Origin: Gandjariella thermophila
GTDB taxonomy: Bacteria > Actinomycetota > Actinomycetes > Mycobacteriales > Pseudonocardiaceae
Reading direction: 5' to 3'
Length of the DNA stretch: 64,000 nt
Assembly: GCF_005405885.1 (NCBI RefSeq)
Contig: NZ_BJFL01000003.1
Coordinates: forward strand, 310,001-374,000
Program-made: the position numbers and the translations under genes
Part shown: piece by piece, positions 45,487 to 54,637 of the stretch
How positions within the stretch are numbered: position 1 is the first letter of the stretch
Layout: each line of letters begins with the position of its first letter
Notes under the pieces: model-generated
Seen by the model: only the letters and a program-made list of their open reading frames with translations
Told to the model about the DNA's origin: nothing
The model's database searches: none

Positions 45487-45864
45487 CCCGGCCACGCGAC
45501 CGCCGACGTCGCAAAACGAGCACCGCGGCCTTGCCCGGCCGTGACCGTGCTGGCGCGCCGCCCCGGCAGGCGCCCCGGTCGCCCCGGCGGGCCGAGCACC
45601 GTCCCCCATCGCCCATGGCTCCCCTACCTGGCCACCGCGCCCGGTCAGGTCGGGGTTCGCCCCGGCGCCGTGTTGCCCCCACGGCGCCGGGGCTCTTCCC
45701 CGCTGCACCGACCTTCCGGCCCATCGAGGGGCTGCGCCGGAGCAGTGCGGCAGCCGCCGGGTGTTGGGCGGCCACCGCGGGTGTCCCAGCCCGCGGGTGG
45801 TGCGTCGCCCAACACCCGGCCGGGGATACCCACCCCTCCCTTCCCGCCCGTACGCTGCGCTGAC
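45487..45864. other. Intergenic region, nothing recognised
   Basis: 378 GC-rich bases without a credible gene. TACGCT at 45851-45856, eight bases before the next GTG, looks like a -10 box for a near-leaderless transcript. Confidence 0.4.
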
Positions 45865-46695
45865 GTGCCCACCGTGACCGTCGCCGAGCAGCCGGGCGTG
45901 GATGTCTCCGGCCGGCCCCGGCCCACCGAGGACCGTGTCGTGGTCCTGCCGCACGCGGTGATCGTGCTGGACGGGGCGACCGCGCTGCGCCCCGAAGCGC
46001 GCGGCGGCGGCTGGTATGCCGGCGAGCTGGGCCGGGAGCTGGCCGACCGGCTGACCGAGCGGCCCGGCGCGGACCTCACCGAGACGCTGGCCGAGGCCAT
46101 CGCCGCGGTGGCCGGCGCGCACCACCTGGTCCCCGGCGCCGCACCCTCCAGCACCGTGGCCCTGCTGCGCTGGGACGACGACGTCGTGGACGGGCTGGTG
46201 CTCGCGGACAGCCCGGTGGTGGTGCGCACCGCGTCCGGGGTCGACGTGCTTACCGACGACCGGCTGGCCACGCTGCGCCGACGCGGCGGCGGCTACCGGG
46301 GCCGGCTGGCCCGCGGCGGCGGCTTCGGGGCCGACCACGTCGCCGCGTTGCGCGCCTCGGCGCGCGCGGTCGGCGAGTTGCGCAACACCGACGGCGGCTT
46401 CTGGGTGGCCGAGGCCGACCCCGCGGCCGCGCACCGGGGGGTGCGGCGGAGCTGGCCGAGAGCCGAGGTGCGCGCCGCGCTGGTGGCCAGCGACGGGGTG
46501 TCCTGCGGCGTGGACGACTACCAGCTGTTCGGCTGGTCCGAGGTGTTCCGGCTGGCCGGCGAGCACGGCCCGCGAGCGGTGCTGGACGCGGTGCGCGATG
46601 CGGAGCGCGCCGATCCGGACGGCCGGCGCTGGCCGCGGCCGAAGCGGCACGACGACCAGGCGCTCGTCCTGGTCGACCTCACCGGTCCCGGGTGA
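45865..46695 (+). CDS. PP2C/PPM-like phosphatase-fold protein
   Basis: 276 residues. Strand order and spacing resemble PPM phosphatases: EDRVVVLPHAVIVLDGAT in place of the metal motif DGMGG, PSSTVALLRW, VDGLVLADSPVVV, ALVASDGVSCGVDDY and the C-terminal HDDQALVLVDL with the second metal aspartates. Some metal ligands are therefore changed, so activity may be reduced or altered. GTG at 45865. The adjacent gene is a DNA ligase; no kinase is nearby. Family assignment is by pattern only. Confidence 0.68.
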   Translation: MPTVTVAEQPGVDVSGRPRPTEDRVVVLPHAVIVLDGATALRPEARGGGWYAGELGRELADRLTERPGADLTETLAEAIAAVAGAHHLVPGAAPSSTVALLRWDDDVVDGLVLADSPVVVRTASGVDVLTDDRLATLRRRGGGYRGRLARGGGFGADHVAALRASARAVGELRNTDGGFWVAEADPAAAHRGVRRSWPRAEVRAALVASDGVSCGVDDYQLFGWSEVFRLAGEHGPRAVLDAVRDAERADPDGRRWPRPKRHDDQALVLVDLTGPG

Positions 46696-46756
46696 CGAAC
46701 CGCGCCCGCTGGTCCAGCATGGGGTGCGGAGGGGGCTCGTCCGGGCGGAGACACGG

Positions 46757-48133
46757 GTGAGCGCACGACGAGCGCAGGAGCTGGCCACCGCGTGGCCCGC
46801 GCTGGTGCGACCGATGCTGGCCATCCCGGGTGAGGTGCCCACCGAGCCCGGCTGGGGCTACGAGTTCAAGTGGGACGGCGTCCGGGCGATCGCCTACGTC
46901 GCGGACGGCGAGTTGCGCCTGATGTCCCGCAACGACCTGGACGTCACCCGCTGCTACCCCGAGCTCATCGACCTGGCCGAACTGCTGGCCGGGTACCGGG
47001 TGGTGCTCGACGGCGAGATCGTCAGCCTGGACCGGGCCGGCCGCCCGGACTTCGGCCTGCTGCAGTCCCGCATGCACGTGCAGCGGCCGGGGCCGGCGCT
47101 GCTGCACCGGGTGCCGGTCGCGTACTTCGCCTTCGACCTGCTGCACCACGACGGCGACTCGCTGCTGGCCGAGCCATACCGGGCGCGGCGGGACCGGCTG
47201 GCCGGGCTGCCGCTGGAAGGCCGGTCACGGTCGGTCGCGGTGCCGCGATGGTGGCCCGGCTGGCCAGGCGACGGGGAGGCCGTGCTCGCCGCGGCCCGCG
47301 AGCACGGCCTGGAGGGCGTGATGGCCAAGCGGCTGGACTCGCGCTACCAGCCCGGCCGCCGGTCCCGCTCCTGGATCAAGACGGCGCTGACGCACACCAT
47401 GGACGTGGTGGTCGGCGGGTGGAAGCCCGGCGAGGGTCACCGCAGCGGCACCATCGGGTCCCTCCTCGTCGGTGCGTACGGCGGCGAGGGCGAGCTGCGC
47501 TACCTCGGCCACGTCGGCACCGGCTTCACCCGCAGGGTGCTGGCCGACCTCTACACCCGGCTGTCCGGGCTGGAGACCGACGCCGACCCGTTCGCCGGCA
47601 CGGTGCCCCGGGAGCACGCCAGGGACGTCCGCTGGGTGCGGCCGCTGCTGGTCGCCGAGATCAGTTACCGAGGCGTCACCCGGGACGGCCGGCTGCGGGC
47701 GGCCTCGTGGCGGGGACTGCGCCCGGACAAGGCGCCGGCCGAGGCGCGCACCGACTTACCGCCGTGCTCGCCCCGGCCTCGCTCAGCCGGCTGGCTTCTC
47801 GGCGCGGAACCGGAACGACCGTCCCGCGGCCTGGTCCACCCGGATACCGGTGAAGCCGGCGGCGGCCAGCCGATCCGGCAGCGCGGCCGGATCCACCGGC
47901 ACCATTGTGTCGGCCAGGTGCAGCAGCCGGAACATCGGCGTGGCGATACTGTCCGAGCCGGCCAGCACGCCGCCGGGCCGCAGCACCCGGTGCGCCTCGG
48001 CGAACAGCCCGTCCTGCCGCGCCGGCGAGGGCATGTGGTGCAGCATGGTGAAGCACAGCACCGCGGTGAACGTGGCGTCGGGCAGCGGCATGGCGGCGCC
48101 GTCGCCCTCGGCCACCCGCACGGTGCCGGGTAG
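46757..48133 (+). CDS. ATP-dependent DNA ligase (LigC/LigD ligase-domain type) with an antisense-overlapping tail
   Basis: 458 residues as read. The nucleotidyltransferase domain starts with PMLAIPGEVPTEPGWGYEFKWDGVRAI, the lysine of KWDG being the adenylated residue, then DGEIVSLDRAGRPDF, FAFDLLHHDG, EGVMAKRLDS and SWIKTALTHTMDVVV; an OB domain follows to about residue 335 (SYRGVTRDGRLRAASWRGL). It joins DNA breaks in NHEJ-like or base-excision repair. After RTDLPP the frame runs on for about 120 residues antisense to the methyltransferase gene, which looks non-native. GTG at 46757 with GGAG upstream. No Ku gene is adjacent. Confidence 0.88.
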   Translation: MSARRAQELATAWPALVRPMLAIPGEVPTEPGWGYEFKWDGVRAIAYVADGELRLMSRNDLDVTRCYPELIDLAELLAGYRVVLDGEIVSLDRAGRPDFGLLQSRMHVQRPGPALLHRVPVAYFAFDLLHHDGDSLLAEPYRARRDRLAGLPLEGRSRSVAVPRWWPGWPGDGEAVLAAAREHGLEGVMAKRLDSRYQPGRRSRSWIKTALTHTMDVVVGGWKPGEGHRSGTIGSLLVGAYGGEGELRYLGHVGTGFTRRVLADLYTRLSGLETDADPFAGTVPREHARDVRWVRPLLVAEISYRGVTRDGRLRAASWRGLRPDKAPAEARTDLPPCSPRPRSAGWLLGAEPERPSRGLVHPDTGEAGGGQPIRQRGRIHRHHCVGQVQQPEHRRGDTVRAGQHAAGPQHPVRLGEQPVLPRRRGHVVQHGEAQHRGERGVGQRHGGAVALGHPHGAG

Positions 48134-48358
48134 CCGCGCCCGCAGCCGCGCGGCGAGCGCCTGATCCACCTCCAGCACGGTCAGCTGGTCGACCCGCTCG
48201 GCCAGTACCGCCGTGGTGGCCCCGTAGCCCGGCCCGACCTCGAGCACGTCGTCGCCGAGTTCGACCCCGGCGAGCGCCCACGGCAGCAGTTGCTCCCGTG
48301 CCCGGCGCGCCCAGCGGGCCGAACCGCAGATCCAGCGGTGCAACACGTTCATCCCCAT
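47783..48358 (-). CDS. Class I SAM-dependent methyltransferase
   Basis: 191 residues. SAM motif I VLEVGPGYGATTAVLA, motif II LTVLEVDQALAARL, AEGDGAAMPLPDATFTAVLC and HRVLRPGGVLAGSD are all in order. Small-molecule or lipid target unknown. ATG at 48358. Its 3' half lies opposite the extended ligase frame for about 350 bases; its codon pattern and motifs make it the genuine gene in that overlap. Confidence 0.9.
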   Translation of the reverse strand: MGMNVLHRWICGSARWARRAREQLLPWALAGVELGDDVLEVGPGYGATTAVLAERVDQLTVLEVDQALAARLRARLPGTVRVAEGDGAAMPLPDATFTAVLCFTMLHHMPSPARQDGLFAEAHRVLRPGGVLAGSDSIATPMFRLLHLADTMVPVDPAALPDRLAAAGFTGIRVDQAAGRSFRFRAEKPAG

Positions 48359-48753
48359 GCGCCGACGCTACGGCGGGCATGGTGCTTCCGCGACAGGTTT
48401 CTCCCCGGTGCAGCGGTAAGGACCGGTTGGACAAGCCATTCCGGCGTTCCGGCACGGGCATTTCGAGTGGATTCGTGCGGTTGGTGACGAATCCGGGCTG
48501 GTGGTGAAAAACGTCACCCGGCGACCTCGCTCCCGGCCACTGTGGACGGTAAGGGCAGGGCAACACCGTTGCGGGTAGGGGTTCCTGCAGACCTCGGCTG
48601 CGGCGCGCGTACCGTGCGGGGCGGGGTTCCACCCGCGTCGCGCGGCACGGGAAAGGTATTCGGTGGCAGAGCGGATCCGGCCGGACCGCGCGCCGTGAGG
48701 GGACGGCCCGGAATGGCCGGACACAACGCGGGAAAACGGAGGGCGCGCGGGGC
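48359..48753. other. Intergenic region upstream of the penicillin-binding protein
   Basis: 395 bases between divergent genes. No credible coding frame or strong repeat seen. It must contain both promoters. Confidence 0.45.
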
Positions 48754-51072
48754 GTGAGGGTCATCCAGGTGTGGCGGACGGGTGTCCTGACAGGACTGTG
48801 CATGCTGGCTGGCGTGCTGCTCGCGGGGCAGGTGCTCCCGTTGGCCGCCGGGCTGGGGCTGCTGTCCGACCGGATCACCACCTCGGTGAGCGGATTGTCC
48901 AGCGAGATGGCCCGCATGCCGCCGCCGCAGGTGACCACGGTGACCGACGCCACCGGGGCGCCCATCGCCACGCTGTACGACCAGTACCGGGTGCCGGCGT
49001 CGTGGCAGCAGATCTCCACTCCGATGAAGGCCGCGATCGTGTCCATTGAGGACCGCGGCTTCTTCACCGAGCAGGCGCTGGACCCGCGCGGCATCCTGCG
49101 CGCCGCGCTGAACAACGCTCGAGGCGGCGCCCGCCAGGGTGGTTCCACGCTCACCCAGCAGTACGTGAAGAACTACCTGATCAACGTGGTGGACCGGAAC
49201 GACAAGCTGGGCCAGCAGGAGGACCAGGACCCGTCACTGGTCCGGAAGCTGCGCGAGGCCAAACTGGCCGCGACGGTCGCCCGGCGGCAGAGCAAGGAGC
49301 AGATCCTCACCGGCTACCTGAACGTCGTCTCGTTCGGCAACCAGACCTACGGCGTCGGGGCCGGCGCGCGCTACTACTTCGGCCTCACCCCGGACCGGCT
49401 GAACGTCGAGCAGGCCGCGCTGCTCGCCGGCATCGTGGACAACCCCAACTACTTCAACCCGTACCGCTTCCCGCAGCACGCGCTGCAACGCCGGAACCGG
49501 GTGATCGACACCATGGTGGCCACCCGCTCGATCACGCCCGCGCAGGCGGCACAGGCCAAGGCGCAGCCGCTGGGGGTCCGCCTGCCGCAGCCGAACCGGC
49601 CGCCGGACAGTTGCTACGGCGCCGCGCCGGACGCCGGGTTCTTCTGCGAGTACGCGGTCACCTACCTGGAACGCGCCGGCCTGACCCACGACCAGATCTT
49701 TTCCGGCGGGCTGACCATCCGCACCACCATGGACCCGCGGATCAGCCAGATCGCCAAGGACACCGCCGACCGGCGGGTACCCACCACCCAGCCCGGGGTG
49801 GCCAACCCGTTCGTCATCACCAAGCCCGGACCGGCTGGTCACCAGGTGCTGGCCATGGTGTCCAACCGCGACTTCGGCACCGACCCGTCCGCCGGGCAGA
49901 CCAGCTACAACCAGCCGGCCGATGTCAGCGTGCCATTCGGCGCGGGCTCGGTCTTCAAGATCTTCACCGCGGCCGCGGCGATGGAGCAGGGCAAGGTCGG
50001 CCTCGACACGCCGATGCCCAACCCGTACACGCAGTGCTTCATGCCGCCGAACGGCAACCAGTACACCCACTGCGCGCCGATCCACAACGACTATCCCGGC
50101 TACCCGGACCCGATCAGCCTGCGCCAGGCGCTGGCCACCTCTCCGAACGTAGCCTTCACCAACCTCGAACTGCAGGCCGGCATGCCCGACGTGCTGGCCA
50201 TGGCCGCCCGGCTCGGCCTGCGCCAGACCATGCAGAACAACATGCACGGCCAACCCCCCGGCCCGGCACCCCGCGGCGCGGCCAACCCGGCGACCTACAC
50301 CCAGCCGCAGAGCCTCTACAACCTGAACAACATCGCCTTCACCCTCGGCTTCGCGCCGTTCAGCCCGCTGGAACTGGCCAACGTCGCCGCTACCCTGGCC
50401 GACCACGGCCGGTGGTGCCCGCCCACCCCGATCGCCTCGGTCACCGACCCGGCCGGCCACCCCGTACCGGTGCCCCAGCCGCCGTGCGAGCAGGTCGTCG
50501 CCCCGACCCTGGCCGACTCGCTGGCGCAGGGCCTCGGGGACGACGTGAAGCAGGGCGGCACGTCGGCGGCCGCCGCCCAGGCCGCCGGCTGGACCCGGCC
50601 GACCGCGGCGAAGACCGGCACCACCCAGGACAACGAGTCGGTCGCCTTCCTCGCCATCACCGATGGCTACGCCGCGGTGTCCACCGTCTACGCCGACGGC
50701 GACCACCCGGGGACGATCTGCAACACCAACCCGCCAATGATCAGCAGCGGCTGTGAGGGCGCGTTCGGCGGCACCATCGCCGCGCCCACCTTCTTCGACG
50801 CGTTCAACCAGATCCTCGCCGGCCAACCCGACCAGCCGCTGCCCGCGGCCGACCCGGCCTACCTGGGCGCGCAGGAGCACGGCCCGATCGTGCCCTCGGT
50901 GGTCGGGCGGCCCACCGCGCAGGCACGGCAGGCGCTGGCCCAGGCCGGCTTCCCCGCCCAACTCCAGACCGTGCCGGCCAACGCGCCGGCGGGCACGGTG
51001 ATCGGCCAGACCCCGCAGGGCACCGTCGCCCGGGGCCAGCCGATCGTGCTCTACGTCTCCGCCGACCGCTGA
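48754..51072 (+). CDS. Class A penicillin-binding protein with one PASTA domain
   Basis: 772 residues. A signal anchor (about 10-32) is followed by the GT51 transglycosylase (about 70-240: IEDRGFFTEQALDPRGILRA, GGSTLTQQYVKNYL, QILTGYLNVVSFGNQTYGVG) and the transpeptidase (about 330-690) with SxxK as GSVFKIFT, SxN as SPN and KTG as AKTGTT. A single PASTA domain (about 705-772; VPSVVGRPTAQARQALAQAG) closes it. It polymerises and cross-links peptidoglycan outside the membrane. GTG at 48754 with GGAGG upstream. Shorter than mycobacterial PonA1, closer to PonA2 in domain order. Confidence 0.95.
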   Translation: MRVIQVWRTGVLTGLCMLAGVLLAGQVLPLAAGLGLLSDRITTSVSGLSSEMARMPPPQVTTVTDATGAPIATLYDQYRVPASWQQISTPMKAAIVSIEDRGFFTEQALDPRGILRAALNNARGGARQGGSTLTQQYVKNYLINVVDRNDKLGQQEDQDPSLVRKLREAKLAATVARRQSKEQILTGYLNVVSFGNQTYGVGAGARYYFGLTPDRLNVEQAALLAGIVDNPNYFNPYRFPQHALQRRNRVIDTMVATRSITPAQAAQAKAQPLGVRLPQPNRPPDSCYGAAPDAGFFCEYAVTYLERAGLTHDQIFSGGLTIRTTMDPRISQIAKDTADRRVPTTQPGVANPFVITKPGPAGHQVLAMVSNRDFGTDPSAGQTSYNQPADVSVPFGAGSVFKIFTAAAAMEQGKVGLDTPMPNPYTQCFMPPNGNQYTHCAPIHNDYPGYPDPISLRQALATSPNVAFTNLELQAGMPDVLAMAARLGLRQTMQNNMHGQPPGPAPRGAANPATYTQPQSLYNLNNIAFTLGFAPFSPLELANVAATLADHGRWCPPTPIASVTDPAGHPVPVPQPPCEQVVAPTLADSLAQGLGDDVKQGGTSAAAAQAAGWTRPTAAKTGTTQDNESVAFLAITDGYAAVSTVYADGDHPGTICNTNPPMISSGCEGAFGGTIAAPTFFDAFNQILAGQPDQPLPAADPAYLGAQEHGPIVPSVVGRPTAQARQALAQAGFPAQLQTVPANAPAGTVIGQTPQGTVARGQPIVLYVSADR

Positions 51073-51663
51073 TCCGCCGGGCGCACACGTCGCGATTGCG
51101 TCGAACAGTGTTCGTTGGGGGCTGTGCTCCGCGATGCCGGTATGGAGGTGCGCCCTGCCAGACTTCGATCGCCCGGCCTCATGGGCTTACCGCCCTGCCA
51201 CCACAGCCCGGCATCAGAGGCCCGTTGAGCCAGCACCGCCGCCACGGCATTCACAACAAGCAAATGAGCCAGGGACTGGAGCGAACAGGCCAGCAAATGA
51301 TCGCCGACCCCGTCTGCGCTGCTCTCATGAGGTGTGACCAGGGGCAGCGTCGAAACGCTGACCGGCACTTTCAGCTCTACGGGCCATTATCGCCTCCGCC
51401 CGCACGCATCCGTCCGAATTGATCACGCGACGAATCGATGCCAGGCCGGGTGCACGCGGACAAGCCCGGACAGACGTAGGGGGTGGCAAGTTAAGATCCA
51501 AACCGAGACCCGAAACTGGCACCTGAATGCGGCGGGGGGCTGTAACAGCCGACGCTCCTATTGGCGCGGCCCCTGTTACAGCCGTCTCGCCCCAATGGGC
51601 AGGTCCCACATTGTTGTCTAGGTCCCCGTCCTCGTCACCCAGCCGGATCGCACGGTTGACCGC
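51073..51663. other. Gene-poor region with an inverted repeat
   Basis: 591 bases with no credible gene on either strand and lower GC than its surroundings in places. It holds the 11-bp inverted repeat at 51538-51583. The strip starts right after the penicillin-binding protein and leads into accessory genes. Confidence 0.45.
51538..51583. repeat. Inverted repeat GGCTGTAACAG / CTGTTACAGCC
   Basis: Arms at 51538-51548 and 51573-51583 are perfect reverse complements, 24 bases apart. It lies 80 bases beyond the stop of the His-rich protein gene on the minus strand and could be its terminator, an operator, or the scar of a mobile element. Confidence 0.6.
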
Positions 51664-51987
51664 TCAGAAATGGAAGTGACAGCCGTGGATGCCGCAGTGG
51701 AAGTGATCCTCGTGGTGCGGTAGGGGCACGTAGGGCACATGCGGTGCTGGTCCCGGCTCGTAGGTTCCGGGCGACGGCTGGTACGTGTCAGTCGGCAGCG
51801 GTGCCGGCGTGCTGAACGTCAGCAGCGGTAGCAGCGTGGTGGTCGTGGTGGTCGGCACGGTGAAGCTGTACGTCGGCAGTGGTGCCGGCGTGTTGTTCGA
51901 CGTGTCCACGGCGTTACCGCTGTGCGCCAGTCCATAGATCACCAGCGTTAAGAACAGCACGGCACCGATGATTGCTTTTGCTCGCAT
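51664..51987 (-). CDS. Small exported protein with a histidine-rich C terminus
   Basis: 107 residues. An N-terminal hydrophobic segment (IIGAVLFLTLVIYGLA) is a signal peptide or anchor, then a Thr/Pro-rich linker (about 30-80) with the repeated pattern PAPLPTYSF/PAPLPTDTY, then HHEDHFHCGIHGCHFHF at the very end: seven histidines and two cysteines in 17 residues. That tail could bind Zn, Cu or Ni outside the cell; this is inferred. ATG start with AAAAGAG upstream. It probably forms one transcript with the next gene upstream. No family recognised. Confidence 0.7.
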   Translation of the reverse strand: MRAKAIIGAVLFLTLVIYGLAHSGNAVDTSNNTPAPLPTYSFTVPTTTTTTLLPLLTFSTPAPLPTDTYQPSPGTYEPGPAPHVPYVPLPHHEDHFHCGIHGCHFHF

Positions 51988-52036
51988 GGTCGACTCTTTT
52001 CATTTGTTGTGGTGTGACCTACCGGGCCGCTCGGAC

Positions 52037-52528
52037 TCACCCAGAGCCCAACGACAGCGACACCTTGCCGGCCTTGGCCTGGTCCGCCGTGACACTGACC
52101 TTCCCACGATGCGTGACCTCGACCTGGTAGAACTGCTGGCCATCCGGGACGTTGGCGACGTCGATCGGGAACGTGCAAACAAAGCTCGCGTAGATGCCTT
52201 TACCCAGGCGGCCGACTGCCGCGACCTTGCCGCTGGCGTCGTACACGGTGACCGAGGCACCTTCGTTGATGTCGCTGTAGCCGCCGGTGTCCAAACATCC
52301 GACACTCGGTGCCCCGACCGCCTTCATAAGCGTCATCGTGCCGTGCAGCGTGAAGGTCCCCGGCGACGCCGCGGCCGCCGCCGTGATGCTCCAGACAGCA
52401 CCGACGAGCGCAGCACCCACGGCAGTGCCGCCGAGGAACAACAGCCATCTGCGAAGTTCCGTCAGTAGCGGTGGGACCCCCACAGGCGGCTCCTGCGATG
52501 GCGGCTGTTGGATGCCCTGTTCAGTCAC
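52037..52528 (-). CDS. Membrane-anchored exported protein of unknown function
   Basis: 163 residues. A cytoplasmic proline-rich start (QQPPSQEPPVGVPPLL), one membrane helix (RRWLLFLGGTAVGAALVGAVWSI, about 27-50), and an outer domain that looks beta-rich (TFTLHGTMTLMKAVGAPSVG, GASVTVYDASGKVAAVGRLG, FYQVEVTHRGKVSVTADQA) with two cysteines that could form a disulphide. GTG at 52528 has AGGAG eight bases upstream. The small His-rich gene follows after about 50 bases. I recognise no named family. Confidence 0.72.
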   Translation of the reverse strand: MTEQGIQQPPSQEPPVGVPPLLTELRRWLLFLGGTAVGAALVGAVWSITAAAAASPGTFTLHGTMTLMKAVGAPSVGCLDTGGYSDINEGASVTVYDASGKVAAVGRLGKGIYASFVCTFPIDVANVPDGQQFYQVEVTHRGKVSVTADQAKAGKVSLSLGSG

Positions 52529-52710
52529 GTCGTTGTGCTCCTGTCGGTGGATTCGGACCAACAACGGATCGCGGACAACCGAGCAGTCGTTACACGGTGC
52601 ACCCGTCGGCGGGCAGTTCGTTGGACCTCGGCTCCGGCCCCGGTGGGTGCCAGGCACACCTCGCATGGCATGCCGGCCGGCCCGGGCACACCTCGGCGGG
52701 CCGCAGTAGA

Positions 52711-53245
52711 TCACCGCACCGTACGGCCGGCCCAGGCGCACCAGGCGGGGGCCGTCTGCAGCCAGCACGGCTGCAGGAGGACGGCGGGCCGAATCCGGGG
52801 GCCTACTGCGGCAAAAAGATCGACGGGGGTGACAGGACGTGCTTGTACCACTCGCAGGGCGCTCCCGCAGCAAAACCTTTGTGCCTCGCAAGGACCCTTG
52901 GCTGGCGTCTCCCCTTCCGCCTGCTTGCGACCCTCTTCCAGGCCCCTCTCATAACCGTCTTGAAAGCCCTGCTCGTAGCGATCGATCAAGTACTGCTCGA
53001 CAACATCGCCTGGGGCCGGGCTGACCGTGCGATGAGATGTCGCGGACGTCAACGTCATCGGCGCGACGGAACCGAAGGTCGAACCCACAGGCTGTCGTGG
53101 TGTCGAATGCCGGCGCAGCCACCCATCCCACGAGCCCACCCACGACCAACACGATCAAAGCACCCAGCCCGAAGAACAGCAGTTGCTTGTACTGCCGGTT
53201 TCGTTGCGCATCCGATGATTCGCGCCGATCGGTACTCTCGTCCAT
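52711..53245 (-). pseudogene. Small membrane protein gene interrupted by a frameshift
   Basis: From the ATG at 53245 one frame encodes a charged start and one membrane helix (QLLFFGLGALIVLVVGGLVG) to about 53060, then loses protein-like character. A different frame takes over at about 53040 with PGDVVEQYLIDRYEQGFQDG and YERGLEEGRKQAEGE, clearly protein-like, then itself decays by about 52880. The simplest reading is one original membrane protein with a cytoplasmic helical tail, broken by a one-base indel between about 53030 and 53095. A sequencing error would look the same. Confidence 0.55.
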
Positions 53246-53372
53246 GCTCGGTCCTCGCCACCGGGAAACAGGACGTTACGAGTACTGCATGACACCCGGC
53301 ACGCGGCCGCCGCAGCCCCGCAGGAGCATACGGACTCCGGGCAGGCGGCCTGCCGGTCCATCGCTCTCCGGA

Positions 53373-53996
53373 TCACCGCGGTGCCGGCACCGTCATGCGT
53401 CGGCGCTGCCCGCGATGGATGCCCTCGGCGACCAGCAGCGCGCCGTGGAGGACGAGCAGGATGCCGAACATCAGGGTCAGCACGAGTGCGCTGGGCGCCG
53501 GGTAGACGAGGATGAGGATTCCGGCCGCGGCGCCCACCACGCCCGCGGCGATGGTCCAGCCTCGGGCGGGCACATCCCCGCGGACGCCGTGCACGATCTG
53601 CACCAGCCCGGCGACCGTCCAGTACAGGCCCAACAGCAGGACCAGCGCGGCGATCGTCTGTCCCGGGCGGTCCACAATCAACAGCCCGACAAGGATGCCC
53701 AGCACGCCGGTCACGGCGGCCAGGGCGCCGATACCCGGGTCACGGACGGAGAAGGCGGACACGAGCCAGAACACGCCCGCGACGAGCAGTTGGGCGCCCA
53801 ACACGATCGCCAGCAGCACCAGGGCCGGCCCCGGCCAGGCCAGCACGACCGCACCGGCGGCGACAGTCAGGACCCCGTAGGCGACGGTCCAGCCGGGTGA
53901 GGGCCAGCCCCACCCCACCAACCGCCGCGCGGCCTCGAGTCGAGCCTCCATCGCGCGTTGCTGAGCCGTATCGGCCGTTCTCCCCGGCGTGTTCAT
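53373..53996 (-). CDS. HdeD/DUF308 family membrane protein
   Basis: 207 residues with six membrane helices in three repeated pairs (VAYGVLTVAAGAVVLAWPGP, LLAIVLGAQLLVAGVFWLVS, ALAAVTGVLGILVGLLIVD, ALVLLLGLYWTVAGLVQIVH, GWTIAAGVVGAAAGILILVY, LTLMFGILLVLHGALLVAEG). Related HdeD is linked to acid stress in enterobacteria; the role here is unknown. ATG at 53996 with GGAGGG upstream; the longer frame to 54173 is rejected. Confidence 0.88.
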   Translation of the reverse strand: MNTPGRTADTAQQRAMEARLEAARRLVGWGWPSPGWTVAYGVLTVAAGAVVLAWPGPALVLLAIVLGAQLLVAGVFWLVSAFSVRDPGIGALAAVTGVLGILVGLLIVDRPGQTIAALVLLLGLYWTVAGLVQIVHGVRGDVPARGWTIAAGVVGAAAGILILVYPAPSALVLTLMFGILLVLHGALLVAEGIHRGQRRRMTVPAPR

Positions 53997-54235
53997 GGTG
54001 ACGCCCTCCCTTCGGCGTTCCGAAGCGGACACCTCGCACCATCGGTACGGCCGCAAAACCGTTCCTGGTGCGAACACGGCCGCTATGGCGCGATATTGAA
54101 CCTCGGGCTGGGTGGCCAGCAGAGGCATACGACGGCCGAAGACAGGGCCGAACGTCCATCCACGGTCTGACACGATTGATTGAGCCGAGCTCGGAAAACT
54201 CGCCGCTCATCCCGCAGGCCCGATCCAGAGTTGCC

Positions 54236-54560
54236 CGAGTGGATCTGACCACCGTTGCCGTGCCCCATAGCCTTTCCCACCTCAGGCCACTGCTGCCTGC
54301 GCCTCCGGCTCGTGTCCTCGAGGCCGGTTGCGGCAGAGGCGCCAGAGACGACCGTGGCGGTCGAGGCCGACAACATCCAGCGCGACCGACACGGGTGGAC
54401 CGTCGTGGTGATCGGCCAGGCCAGCCACATTCCCGACGTGGCCGAGATCTGCGGCCCGAAAGGCATGGCGTTGCGGTCGTGGGCCCCAGATGGACGTCAC
54501 TGCGTGGTGCGCATCCAGATCGAGCGGGTCAGCGGGCGACGCATTCCAGCGGGCTCAGCC
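54236..54560 (+). pseudogene. Fused remnants of a methyltransferase and a pyridoxamine-phosphate-oxidase-like gene
   Basis: Two decayed pieces lie end to end in different frames. 54236-54340 encodes SHLRPLLPAPPARVLEAGCGRG, a typical SAM-methyltransferase motif I. 54334-54545 encodes HGWTVVVIGQASHIPDVAEI then LRSWAPDGRHCVVRIQIERV, typical of the C-terminal part of FMN-binding pyridoxamine 5'-phosphate oxidase-like proteins. Neither has a start, and the rest of both genes is missing, so recombination joined the debris next to the integration site. Confidence 0.6.
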
Positions 54561-54637
54561 ACCGACGACGGTATGCCGCGTGAGTCGTTGGCCGGACTCT
54601 GACACCGAGCCTCCAGCGATCACGGCCGTGCACTCCG

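Noticed and set aside
51073-51663. Insertion sequence remnant around the CTGTAACAG inverted repeat
   Set aside because: No transposase-like translation in any frame and no target duplication seen, so only the repeat itself is reported.
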